Below, piece after piece: positions 26,313 to 35,269 of a DNA stretch of 64,000 bases. The translations under genes and the position numbers were made by a program. Numbering within the stretch: the first letter of the stretch is position 1; every line of letters starts with the position of its first letter. This stretch comes from Dokdonella_A sp963775445 (GTDB lineage: Bacteria > Pseudomonadota > Gammaproteobacteria > Xanthomonadales > Rhodanobacteraceae): contig CAVZIT010000007.1 in NCBI GenBank assembly GCA_963775445.1, positions 66,102-130,101 of the forward strand. Direction: 5' to 3'. The notes beneath the pieces were generated by a model, which made no database searches, was not told the origin of the DNA, and saw only the letters and a list, made by a program, of their open reading frames with translations.

Positions 26313-27473
26313 TTACGGCGTGGAATCCGGATCGTGCAGGAAGTCTCCCAGATGGACCGGCTTGATGGCATCCATCACCAAGCCGTAGCTGATACGGTCA
26401 AAGGTGCGGAAAATCATCACGTGACCGATGTATTCAGGTGGCAAGGCTGTCCTGGCGCGATGCGGGTGGAAAAAAGCGCGCGCGCTGCCCTCCGGATAGT
26501 CGGTCTGGTCATCGACTGTTTCGCCGGGCTGATAGATCGCATAGACCTGACCGTTGCCCACCTTGTCAGCGCTGCCGCGCGAAAGGGCCACGACCTGACG
26601 CGGACCAACTGCCGCCAGCGCGTCGGAGAGGGCGAGCACGCGCATGTTTGGCGGCATCGTCGCCGGCGCATGCGGCACGTACTGATCATCGTACGGCGTC
26701 TCCTCGAGCGGCAGCACATAGTCACCTGCCTTGACCTCGAAATCCGAAGCAATGACCAATGCCGAAGACGGCGCGCCTGCGCGCGTGACTTCAATGGTGC
26801 CGTAATCGAGCAACTCGTAGCCAAGAAAGCGCTCGGTGCCATGCAAGGTGAATTCGTTGGGACCATGATGCCAGAGCAGAGCCGGACGTCCTTCGCGCGT
26901 ATCAGGCGTTTGGCGATAGGCCTCGCGCGGCGACTCGTCATTCTCGGGCGGCAAATCGTAATAGCGGCCCAAAGCGCGCAGCAGCGCGAACTTCTGACCC
27001 GGCTCGGCATGCAGCCCGCGCACATAGACTAGCTGACCGGTCGTGCCACGCAATTGGTTTTCCTCGATCCCGACCACGTGCGGCGCGTGATCGAATTGGT
27101 CTTCGGAAACAATCCGCGTGTGCTTGAGGAAAGGCTTCAGTTCATCGAGTGGAATCGGCTCGATCGCCTTTTCGAGCGCCGTCGCACGGATATGCGGTTC
27201 GATCGATGCTTCGCCGTGTGTGACATGGCCGCCGGCCATTACCAGCGTGTCGCCAGGATAGATCAGGTGCGGGTTGCGCACCTGCGGATTGTCCTGCCAG
27301 ATCTCGGGCCAGAGCCAGGGCTTTTTCAGAAACCTCGCAGAAATATCCCACAACGTGTCGCCTTTTTTGACGACGTAGCGATCCGGCGCGTGGTCGGCCC
27401 ATTGGACCGTCGCGGCGAAGATTGTCAGGGTAAACAGCAGCCCGACCGCAAACGCAAGTAGTTTTTTAAGCAT
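26313..27473 (-). CDS. LysM-domain exported protein
   Basis: 386 residues from the ATG at 27473 (MLKKLLAFAVGLLFTLTIFA, signal peptide or anchor). A single LysM domain follows (DRYVVKKGDTLWDISARFL ... NPHLIYPGDTLVM, about residues 35-85), giving peptidoglycan binding. The remaining 300 residues form a conserved but uncharacterised region. This gene commonly precedes dprA and is divergent from def in Xanthomonadales and relatives. The likely location is the periplasm, bound to the cell wall; the function is unknown. Confidence 0.88.
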   Translation of the reverse strand: MLKKLLAFAVGLLFTLTIFAATVQWADHAPDRYVVKKGDTLWDISARFLKKPWLWPEIWQDNPQVRNPHLIYPGDTLVMAGGHVTHGEASIEPHIRATALEKAIEPIPLDELKPFLKHTRIVSEDQFDHAPHVVGIEENQLRGTTGQLVYVRGLHAEPGQKFALLRALGRYYDLPPENDESPREAYRQTPDTREGRPALLWHHGPNEFTLHGTERFLGYELLDYGTIEVTRAGAPSSALVIASDFEVKAGDYVLPLEETPYDDQYVPHAPATMPPNMRVLALSDALAAVGPRQVVALSRGSADKVGNGQVYAIYQPGETVDDQTDYPEGSARAFFHPHRARTALPPEYIGHVMIFRTFDRISYGLVMDAIKPVHLGDFLHDPDSTP

Positions 27474-27727
27474 ACCCGCCAATTCCCTGATTCCCCAATG
27501 GCTTTGCGAGTGTAGCCGAAACCTCGGGCGGAAAGCACGACACACTTCCCAGATTCCCCAGCAAATGCATGCGTGCCAAAGAGGCTCCCTCGGCCAGAGC
27601 GAGTAGAATCAAGGCATTCCAAACCCGCCGCGGCGCATGCTTCCTTCACGCTGCGAAACCCGCATCCCGCGAGCAGACGCCGCGGGCTTGCCAAGTGGTG
27701 CTTTCGCCCATACGTTTCGAGCCTGCC

Positions 27728-28249
27728 ATGAGCCTTTTGACCATACTCGAATATCCCGATCCGCGGTTGCGCACCCGGGCAGAACCGGTAACCGTTTTTG
27801 ATGCCGCCTTGCGCCGACTTTCGGCCGACATGCTTGAAACGATGTACGCCGCGCCGGGTATTGGCCTGGCCGCAACTCAGGTCGACGTGCATCGCCAGCT
27901 GCTGGTACTGGATGTGTCCGAGAGCAAGGACCAGCCCATGGTTCTGGTGAATCCAACCATCCTCGCTCGCGAGGGCAGCCAGATCTACCAGGAAGGGTGT
28001 CTGTCCGTGCCGGGCATCTTCGCCGACGTGGAACGCGCCGAACGCATCCGTGTCGAAGCACGCGACGTGGACGGCAACCCGCTCGCATTCGAAGCGGACG
28101 CACTGCTCGCAGTCTGCATCCAGCATGAAATGGATCACCTGATCGGCAAGCTGTTCGTCGACTATCTTTCCGCGCTCAAGCGCGACATGGTGCGAAAGAA
28201 GCTGGAGAAGCAGCGCCGCCACGCGGAACCCGCAGTCGCGACTGGCTGA
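27728..28249 (+). CDS. def: peptide deformylase
   Basis: Removes the N-formyl group from nascent proteins; a metal enzyme of 173 residues from the ATG at 27728 (MSLLTILEYPDPRLR). All three family motifs are intact: GIGLAATQV (motif 1), EGCLSVPG with the metal-binding cysteine (motif 2) and QHEMDHLIGKLF with the two metal-binding histidines and catalytic glutamate (motif 3). It is seven bases upstream of fmt, the classical def-fmt pair, and divergent from the LysM gene. Confidence 0.97.
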   Translation: MSLLTILEYPDPRLRTRAEPVTVFDAALRRLSADMLETMYAAPGIGLAATQVDVHRQLLVLDVSESKDQPMVLVNPTILAREGSQIYQEGCLSVPGIFADVERAERIRVEARDVDGNPLAFEADALLAVCIQHEMDHLIGKLFVDYLSALKRDMVRKKLEKQRRHAEPAVATG

Positions 28250-28256
28250 TTCGACA

Positions 28257-29216
28257 ATGGGCCAGCGCCTGCGCCTGGTGTTCGCCGGAACGCCCGAATT
28301 CGCCGTGCCGAGCCTGGCCGCATGTCGCGCGGCCGATGTAGACGTCGTTGCGGTTTTTACGCAGCCGGATCGATTGGCTGGCCGCGGCCGTCGCCTCGTC
28401 GCAAGCCCGGTCAAGCAGGCCGCCCTTGCGGCGAATATCCCCGTCGAGCAACCTGCAAGCCTGAAAACTGCCGATGCAAAAAAACGCGTGCGGGCCTACG
28501 CGCCGGACCTGCTGGTAGTCGTGGCCTACGGCTTGATCCTGCCATTGAGCGTACTGACCATTCCGCAGCTGGACTGCTGGAACGTGCATGCATCGCTGCT
28601 GCCGCGCTGGCGCGGCGCAGCGCCGATTCAGCGCGCGATCATGGCGGGAGACAGCGTCACCGGCGTGGCGATCATGCGCATGCAGGCCGGCCTCGATACC
28701 GGTCCGATCCTTCGCGAGCTGCGCGAGCCGGTTCTGCCCTCCGACACATCCGGCGCGCTGCACGATCGTCTCGCTGCGCTGGGTGCGGCTGCGCTCGGCG
28801 AGACACTTTCCGATGCAGTCCGCGGCGCGCTGCCTGCGGCGATTCCGCAAGCGCTTGACGGCGTGACCTATGCCCACAAGCTAGCCAAAAGCGAGGCGCG
28901 TCTCGAATGGACCCTGGACGCCGCGTCGCTCGAGCGCAAGGTGCGCGCCCTGAATCCATGGCCGGTGGCCGAAGGCGACGTTGCAGGCGAATTGCTGCGG
29001 ATATGGAGAACAACAGCCATCGGACCAGAACACACGACGCCAGCCGCTCTCGAGCCCGCAATGCCCGGAACCGTCATTGCGGCTCGATCCGAGGGGATCG
29101 ACGTGACTTGCGGGCAAGGGATCCTGCGTATCACCGAAGTGCAACGCGCGGGAGGCCGGCGCATTTCCGCAGGCGACTGGTTGAATGCGCGACCCGAACT
29201 GCGCACGCGCCGATGA
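28257..29216 (+). CDS. fmt: methionyl-tRNA formyltransferase
   Basis: Transfers a formyl group from 10-formyl-THF to initiator Met-tRNA. The 319-residue length is standard. Motifs: LVFAGTPEFAVPSL at the N terminus, the catalytic-site stretch NVHASLLPRWRGAAPIQRAI (Asn, His and the SLLP signature), and the C-terminal OB-fold tRNA-binding domain (from about residue 205). Its stop overlaps the rsmB start by four bases (ATGA), so translation of the two is coupled. Confidence 0.96.
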   Translation: MGQRLRLVFAGTPEFAVPSLAACRAADVDVVAVFTQPDRLAGRGRRLVASPVKQAALAANIPVEQPASLKTADAKKRVRAYAPDLLVVVAYGLILPLSVLTIPQLDCWNVHASLLPRWRGAAPIQRAIMAGDSVTGVAIMRMQAGLDTGPILRELREPVLPSDTSGALHDRLAALGAAALGETLSDAVRGALPAAIPQALDGVTYAHKLAKSEARLEWTLDAASLERKVRALNPWPVAEGDVAGELLRIWRTTAIGPEHTTPAALEPAMPGTVIAARSEGIDVTCGQGILRITEVQRAGGRRISAGDWLNARPELRTRR

Positions 29217-30520
29217 ACGCAGGCGCGGCACTGCGCGCGAGCGCAGCCCGTGCGCTGGCCACGATCGTTTTCGATGGCGAGTCGTTGCGCGCTGTGCTCG
29301 CGGCAAGCAACGCGGAGATCGCCGACGCGCGCGATCGCGCGCTGCTGGCGGCCAGCTTGTTCACCGCAACACGCTGGTGGTTGCGCCTGGACGCGGTGCA
29401 GTCGCTACTCCTGGACAAGCCCTTGGCTCGGGATGCGCGGGAAATCCGCGCACTACTGTCCATCGCCATTGGCCAAATCGCCCTGCTCGGCCTGCCCGCC
29501 CATGCGGTCGTCGCCGCCTCGGTCGATGCCACGCGTCTCCTTGGCAAGCCGCGCCATGCCAATCTGGTCAACGCATTGCTGCGCCGTTTCCTGCGCGAAC
29601 GCGACGCACTCGACGTGGAACTCGATCGCGATCCGCTAACGCGTCATGCGCATCCGCGCTGGTTGATCGACGCGCTCCGCCACGACTGGCCGGACATGAG
29701 CGAGGAAATCCTTGCCGCCAACAATCGCGAAGCGCCGCTGACACTCCGCGTGAACCGACGTCGCAGCGATCCGGAAACGTTCCTTGCGACATTGCTCGAT
29801 GCCGGCATCGTCGCGACTCTTCATCCCGAGTTGATTGACGCAATCGTGCTCGAGGAGGGTGCGGATGTGGCGCGGCTTCCGGGATTTGCACAAGGCTGTT
29901 TCTCGGTGCAGGACGGCGCCGCCCAGCGCGTGGCGGATCTGATCGATCCGATCGACGGCGAGCGCATACTCGACGCGTGTGCCGCTCCGGGCGGAAAGAC
30001 GACCCATCTGCTCGAACGCGCAAACGTGGACCTTGTCGCGCTCGATCATGATGCCAGCCGCCTTGAGCGGCTCGAGCAGAATCTGCTGCGCCTTGGTCTT
30101 CGCGCAACCATTCAATCTGGCGATGCGTTGACGCCCGATATGTGGTGGGATCGGCGCCCATTCGACCGCATCCTGATCGATGCCCCGTGCTCGGCCAGCG
30201 GCATCCTGCGTCGCCAGCCTGATGTTCGCCTGCACCGTCGTGTGGGCGATATCACGAAGCTGGCCAGTACGCAGGCACGGATTCTCAATGCGTTGTGGCC
30301 GTTGCTCAAGCCGGGCGGCCGCCTGCTGTACACCACATGTTCGGTGCTGCGCATCGAGAACGAGGAAGTCGTGGCCGGCTTCCTGGAGCGGCATGGCGAC
30401 GCGCGCGCCCTGCCTTTGCCGGGTAACCTTGGCGTGCTGGCCGGTTTCGGCCGTCAGCGATTGCCCGGTGTCGGCGGCATGGACGGTTTTTACTATGCGA
30501 TGGTGGAAAAAATTCACTAG
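29213..30520 (+). CDS. rsmB: 16S rRNA m5C967 methyltransferase
   Basis: SAM-dependent RNA methyltransferase acting on C967 of 16S rRNA. The start at 29213, overlapping the fmt stop, gives 435 residues. An N-terminal NusB-like RNA-binding domain (about 1-140) is followed by the Rossmann methyltransferase domain: LDACAAPGGKTTHLLE (SAM site), LIDAPCSASG with the first catalytic cysteine, and LLYTTCSVLRIENEEVV with the second. The def-fmt-rsmB order is conserved in gammaproteobacteria. Confidence 0.96.
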   Translation: MNAGAALRASAARALATIVFDGESLRAVLAASNAEIADARDRALLAASLFTATRWWLRLDAVQSLLLDKPLARDAREIRALLSIAIGQIALLGLPAHAVVAASVDATRLLGKPRHANLVNALLRRFLRERDALDVELDRDPLTRHAHPRWLIDALRHDWPDMSEEILAANNREAPLTLRVNRRRSDPETFLATLLDAGIVATLHPELIDAIVLEEGADVARLPGFAQGCFSVQDGAAQRVADLIDPIDGERILDACAAPGGKTTHLLERANVDLVALDHDASRLERLEQNLLRLGLRATIQSGDALTPDMWWDRRPFDRILIDAPCSASGILRRQPDVRLHRRVGDITKLASTQARILNALWPLLKPGGRLLYTTCSVLRIENEEVVAGFLERHGDARALPLPGNLGVLAGFGRQRLPGVGGMDGFYYAMVEKIH

Positions 30521-30527
30521 CAGGCAA

Positions 30528-31067
30528 ATGCGCGTGGTTCTTGGTGCCGCGTTGTTGTCGCTATCGCAGACGGGCTGCAACGCGCTGCTGGAACAGGCGC
30601 CCGGGCAGCTCTCGGTCCGTTCGGCAACATTGTCCTCTTCAGGCGGCGCTGCCGTGCTGGAGCTTGATCTGGATTGTGCATTGAGTGGGCCGATGCGCGA
30701 CGCGCTCGATCACGGCATTCCAATCGCGCTCGATATCGTACTTCGCGCGGGCAACCCGCTGTGGCCTGGCCACAAGACACGCACACGGGTCGTCTTGCGC
30801 TACTACCCATTGTCCCGACGTTATCAACTGCAGGGACTCCACGCGGCCACAGAACGCAGCTTCGCGGTATCCGCGTACCTGCTCGATGCCCTCGGATCGC
30901 TGCGCGTCGACGTGCCATCCGCGTTCGCCTCGCTGCCACGTGGCACACCACTGCGCGTGGATGTTGGGCTGGATCGCGCGACGCTGCCTGGCGCGCTCAG
31001 ACTGCCCTCGCTCATCGAACCGGCCTGGCGCCTGTCGACGGATTTCGCATGGTCCAGCGCCGGCTGA
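30528..31067 (+). CDS. DUF4390 family exported protein
   Basis: 179 residues from the ATG at 30528 (MRVVLGAALLSLSQTGCNAL). The N terminus looks like a signal peptide; a cysteine after TG is a weak lipobox candidate. The conserved region (LSVRSATLSSSGGAAVLEL ... RTRVVLRYYPLSRRYQLQG) matches DUF4390 proteins found between rsmB and ntrY-type kinases. It overlaps the start of the histidine kinase gene by 19 bases. Function is unknown; a membrane or periplasmic partner for the kinase is plausible but unproven. Confidence 0.8.
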   Translation: MRVVLGAALLSLSQTGCNALLEQAPGQLSVRSATLSSSGGAAVLELDLDCALSGPMRDALDHGIPIALDIVLRAGNPLWPGHKTRTRVVLRYYPLSRRYQLQGLHAATERSFAVSAYLLDALGSLRVDVPSAFASLPRGTPLRVDVGLDRATLPGALRLPSLIEPAWRLSTDFAWSSAG

Positions 31068-33271
31068 ATATCCTGATGCGCCGCGTATTGCCGGCACTGG
31101 CAGTGCTGGTGCTCCTGATTGCGTCATGGCGCCTGGCCGAAGACGCTGCAACTCGCGGTCAGCGATTCGTCGCCTGGTACGCATGGGCATTGGTTGCGGC
31201 GTTGCTGGTACTTGCCCTGCTGGCCGCCGCAATAATCCAGCGCCTGTGGCGGCTGCGACGCGATCGGCGGCGCAATGCGCCCGGTGCACGACTGACCCGG
31301 CGCCTGTTGATCATGCTGGTGCTGCTCGCAGTTCCCCCAGTGATCGTGGTTTACGGATTCGCGCTGCGCTTTCTCGACTCGACCATCGACACCTGGTTCA
31401 ACGTCAGGCTGGAGGCGGCCCTGGACGATGCGCTCGACATAGGTCGCATCGTCGTCGACGAGCGACTCGACTCGGCCGAACAGGCAACGGCCGCGCTTGC
31501 ACCGAGTCTCGATGGCGCCTCGGCGAGTCAGGCGCAGGAGACACTCGATGCAGCCATCGACCGTCTCGGTGCGATTCAGTTGACGCTGTTCGACGTCGAT
31601 CGGCGCGTGCTCGGCACCACGAGTTCAGACCCGCGCTACCTGGTCCCGCCGATTCCGGATGCGACCACGTTGCTGCGCACCGAAGGCGACGGCCGCTACG
31701 CGGCGGCCGAGCCGCTTGGCGATGATCTGGTTCTGCGCATCATCATTCCAGTCGCAAGTCCCGGCGGCTCGCGTGGCGCACCACTTTCCGGCTTCGGCCA
31801 GAAGCGACTGCTGCAAGGCTTGTTTCCGCTGCCCGTCCGGCTGCAGACCTTGACGCGTGGCATCGAGAGCGCGAGCTTTGATTTCCAGCGCCTCAAGTTC
31901 CTACGCGGCTCGCTCAAGCTGACGTTCGCGTTGATCCTGACGTTTGTGTTGTTGATGTCCGTATTGCTCGCGGTACTCGCCGCATTCGGCGTCGCGCGAC
32001 GCCTGGTTGCGCCCATCGGGCGCCTCGTCACGGCCACGCGGGCTGTCGGCGCGGGGCGTTACGACACGCCATTGCCGATTGCGAGCGACGACGAACTCGG
32101 TTTGCTGGTGTACTCGTTCGGGCAGATGACGCGCGAGCTGGAGCTCGCAGGTGCCCGCGCCACGCGCAGCGCCCAGCAGATCGAGGCGCAACGCGCGTGG
32201 CTCGAGGCGGTTCTCGAACGTCTTTCCACGGGGGTGCTAGGGTTTGATCGCGAGGGACATCTTCGTGCAATCAATCGAGCCGGCGAAACGATCCTGGGTG
32301 TCGCTCTTTCACCTTTTCGTGGCCGCACGCTCGGTGAGCTCGCACATCAACGCCCCGAACTCCAGCCATTCGTCGAGCCCCTTGCACGCCATCTGCGCGA
32401 GGGTCGCAGCGAATGGCACGAAGAAGTGATTGTCGAGACGCCCGCGGGCGGGCGCCGGATATTGATGATGCGCGGCACCGCCCTTCCCGGTGAGGCGGGT
32501 TCCGTTGCAGTGTTCGACGATCTGACGGTGCTCAATCGCGCGCAGCGTGATGCCGCTTGGGGCGAAGTCGCGCGTCGTCTCGCCCATGAGGTGAAAAATC
32601 CGCTGACACCGATTCAGCTCGCAGCCGAACGGCTGCGACGCCGCTTCATCGGACGCCTTCCCGCCGAAGACAGCGACCTGCTCGATCGCGCCACACACAC
32701 GATCGTTAGCCAGGTCGAAGCGTTGAAGACCATGGTCAATGCGTTTGGCGACTATGCACGGCCGCCGCAACTCACGGCGCGCCCGATCGCCCTGCACGCG
32801 CTGCTCGCCGAGGTCCTGGATCTATACGAAAACGACCAGCGCATCACGCTCACGCAGCAGCTGGCGCGAGGTGAGCCACTGGTGCGCGCCGACAGCGTGC
32901 GTCTGCGACAGTGCCTGCACAACCTGATCAAGAATGCGCTCGAAGCCGTAGGCGAGCAGCACAAGCCGCAGATCCTCGTCACGACGCGCTTTGCCGAGGA
33001 CCACGGACAGGATTTCGTGGATCTCGTCGTGGCCGACAACGGCCCGGGTTTGCCGGCGGATTTCGGCGATCGCTGGTTTGAACCTTACGCGAGCAGCAAA
33101 TCGCGCGGAACCGGACTTGGCCTCGCCGTTGTGAAGAAGATTGCCGAGGAGCACGGTGGCAGCGTGCACGCGGAAAATCGAGCGCAAGGAGGCGCGGCAT
33201 TCTGCCTGAGACTGCCACTGGAAAAACCGGCGGCGACCTCCACGGCTGCGGCCGGTAGTGACATCGCCTAA
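31049..33271 (+). CDS. NtrY-like membrane sensor histidine kinase
   Basis: 740 residues from the ATG at 31049. Three N-terminal membrane segments (about 13-29, 44-66, 83-104) precede an extracytoplasmic region, a fourth segment (near 290-315), a HAMP linker, a PAS domain, then HisKA with the phosphoacceptor in RRLAHEVKNPLTPIQLA and a HATPase domain (NLIKNALEAVG, VVADNGPGLP, SRGTGLGLAVVKKI). This is the layout of NtrY. The NtrX-like partner is two genes downstream, with a GT39-type transferase inserted between them. Confidence 0.92.
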   Translation: MVQRRLNILMRRVLPALAVLVLLIASWRLAEDAATRGQRFVAWYAWALVAALLVLALLAAAIIQRLWRLRRDRRRNAPGARLTRRLLIMLVLLAVPPVIVVYGFALRFLDSTIDTWFNVRLEAALDDALDIGRIVVDERLDSAEQATAALAPSLDGASASQAQETLDAAIDRLGAIQLTLFDVDRRVLGTTSSDPRYLVPPIPDATTLLRTEGDGRYAAAEPLGDDLVLRIIIPVASPGGSRGAPLSGFGQKRLLQGLFPLPVRLQTLTRGIESASFDFQRLKFLRGSLKLTFALILTFVLLMSVLLAVLAAFGVARRLVAPIGRLVTATRAVGAGRYDTPLPIASDDELGLLVYSFGQMTRELELAGARATRSAQQIEAQRAWLEAVLERLSTGVLGFDREGHLRAINRAGETILGVALSPFRGRTLGELAHQRPELQPFVEPLARHLREGRSEWHEEVIVETPAGGRRILMMRGTALPGEAGSVAVFDDLTVLNRAQRDAAWGEVARRLAHEVKNPLTPIQLAAERLRRRFIGRLPAEDSDLLDRATHTIVSQVEALKTMVNAFGDYARPPQLTARPIALHALLAEVLDLYENDQRITLTQQLARGEPLVRADSVRLRQCLHNLIKNALEAVGEQHKPQILVTTRFAEDHGQDFVDLVVADNGPGLPADFGDRWFEPYASSKSRGTGLGLAVVKKIAEEHGGSVHAENRAQGGAAFCLRLPLEKPAATSTAAAGSDIA

Positions 33272-33365
33272 TACCCGTTCAGGGCATGCGACTGCTCGCC
33301 TGGGCGGAAGTGGGCCGCGAAGGTAACCCTGCTAGCATCCCGCGTTTCGATCGGTACTTGTACGG

Positions 33366-35102
33366 ATGTCCGTCCAGCCAGTTCGCGCCACCCGAAAAGA
33401 GCGCCGCCAGTTCTGGTTGTTCCTGCTGCTCGCGCTCATCGTCCTTGGTGCGGGCATCGGTCTGCGCGATCCGTGGCCAGCCGACGAGCCGCGCTTCGCC
33501 CTGGTCGCCAAACAAATGGTCGACAGCGGAGACTGGTTGTTCCCGCATCGCGGCAGCACGCTCTATCCGGACAAGCCGCCACTGTTCATGGCCGCACAGG
33601 CGTTGTCGTTCGAGCTGACGCGCAATTGGCGCATTGCGTTCCTGTTGCCATCGCTGCTGGCGGCGCTCGGTACCCTGGCCCTTGTCTACGATCTGGCGCG
33701 ACGTTTGTGGAATCGCCGTACCGGGCTTTACGCGGCCCTCGCGCTTCTTGCCACCGTGCAGTTCCTCGATCAGTCCAAGAGCGCGCAAATCGATCCGACC
33801 GTCATGCTGCTTGTGACCCTGGGAAATTACGGCCTGCTGCGACATTTCCTGCTCGGTCCGAACTGGCGCGCCTTCTGGTTTGGCTGTTTCGCTGCGGGTC
33901 TCGGCGTGATCACCAAAGGTGTCGGCGTGCTGGTTCTGCTGATGTGCGTGCCCTATGCATTCGCACGTTGGCAAGGCTGGAACGAACTTGCACCGGTTAT
34001 TCGCGGAGGCTGGCGTTGGGCGATCGGCGCGCTCGCCTTCGTGGCAGCCATTGCGCTGTGGATCGTCCCGATGCTGCTCGCCGTGAGGTCGAGTGCCGAT
34101 CCCGCGTACCACGCATACGCCCGCGACATCCTGTTCCATCAGACTGCGGATCGCTACGCCGATTCATGGGCGCATCAGCAGCCCTTCTGGTATTTCATCG
34201 AGGTCGCCGTGATCAACTGGCTGCCGCTCTCGCTGACTTATCCGGCTACGGTGCCGGGCTGGTGGCGGCGCTTGCGCGCGCGCGATGCGCGCTATCTGCT
34301 TCCGCTCGCCTGGGTCGTGATGGTGTTTATTTTTTTCAGCGCCCCGGCGGGCAAACGCGACGTCTATGTGCTGATCGCGTTGCCGATGGTCACACTCGTC
34401 ACCGCACCCATGATCGACGCGCTGCTCGCGACGCGCTGGTTCCGACGCGCGGCATTTGCGCTGATCACGCTGGCCGGCGCCGCAATGCTGGGTGCGGGTA
34501 TCTGGGCACTGACGGCATATCCGCACGTGGCGCAGGACCTGGTCAATCGACGCGGACTGGCTGGAAACGGAAGAGCCTTGTGGATTCTCCTGAGCACGAT
34601 GGGCATGTTGATCCTCGCCCTTTGCGCGTGGCTGCGACCGCGTCGCGGAGTCGCCGCGCTGCTCGCCGGAATTTTCGCGACCACGCTCTTGTGGGGCTTC
34701 GCCGGGTATCCGCTCCTCAATGACTCAAGCTCGGCTGCGGGCCTGATGCGACGCGCCGGTGCGATTATCGGCCCCGATGCGCAACTCGCCCTGGTGGCGT
34801 GGCGCGAACAGAATCTGCTCATGGCGGATCGACCCGCCGTTGATTTCGGCTTTTCGAGTCCGTGGAACCAGCAGCTCGCCGCGGCGATCCGCTGGCAGGA
34901 AGACGCACCCTCCAGGCGTTGGGTGTTTGTTCTCGCCAAAGCCATGGCGCCGTGCATCGACCCGGACAAATCGGTCTATGTCGGGCATGCCAACCGGCGC
35001 GAGTGGTGGTTGTTTCGCGCGAATGCGGTGGCCGCCGCATGCCGCGGAGGCCACGTTCCGACGACACAGGTCGAGCAAAAGGACGTGGCCGACGATCCGT
35101 GA
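33366..35102 (+). CDS. GT39/ArnT-type membrane glycosyltransferase
   Basis: 578 residues with about eleven hydrophobic segments. The first loop carries RDPWPADEPRFALVAKQM, the Asp-Glu pair typical of PMT/ArnT-family transferases, then PDKPPLFMA. Such enzymes move a sugar from undecaprenyl or polyprenyl phosphate to lipid A or to protein on the periplasmic face. Substrate is unknown. It lies between the NtrY-like kinase and NtrX-like regulator, 94 bases after the former, so is probably co-transcribed with the signalling genes. Confidence 0.85.
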   Translation: MSVQPVRATRKERRQFWLFLLLALIVLGAGIGLRDPWPADEPRFALVAKQMVDSGDWLFPHRGSTLYPDKPPLFMAAQALSFELTRNWRIAFLLPSLLAALGTLALVYDLARRLWNRRTGLYAALALLATVQFLDQSKSAQIDPTVMLLVTLGNYGLLRHFLLGPNWRAFWFGCFAAGLGVITKGVGVLVLLMCVPYAFARWQGWNELAPVIRGGWRWAIGALAFVAAIALWIVPMLLAVRSSADPAYHAYARDILFHQTADRYADSWAHQQPFWYFIEVAVINWLPLSLTYPATVPGWWRRLRARDARYLLPLAWVVMVFIFFSAPAGKRDVYVLIALPMVTLVTAPMIDALLATRWFRRAAFALITLAGAAMLGAGIWALTAYPHVAQDLVNRRGLAGNGRALWILLSTMGMLILALCAWLRPRRGVAALLAGIFATTLLWGFAGYPLLNDSSSAAGLMRRAGAIIGPDAQLALVAWREQNLLMADRPAVDFGFSSPWNQQLAAAIRWQEDAPSRRWVFVLAKAMAPCIDPDKSVYVGHANRREWWLFRANAVAAACRGGHVPTTQVEQKDVADDP

Positions 35103-35269
35103 TGGCGGGCTGGCAACCGGGTCAACGTCACCCGGGGGTTAAGGAAAACCAGCGATCAGCGGCGGCGCCCGAGCGTTGTCGCCGCGCCGACTGTTCCGAG
35201 TCCATTCCTCGCTGGGATTTCACACCTGCGCTATGCTGGCACCTGTCGTTTTTTTGCAACTGGTGACTT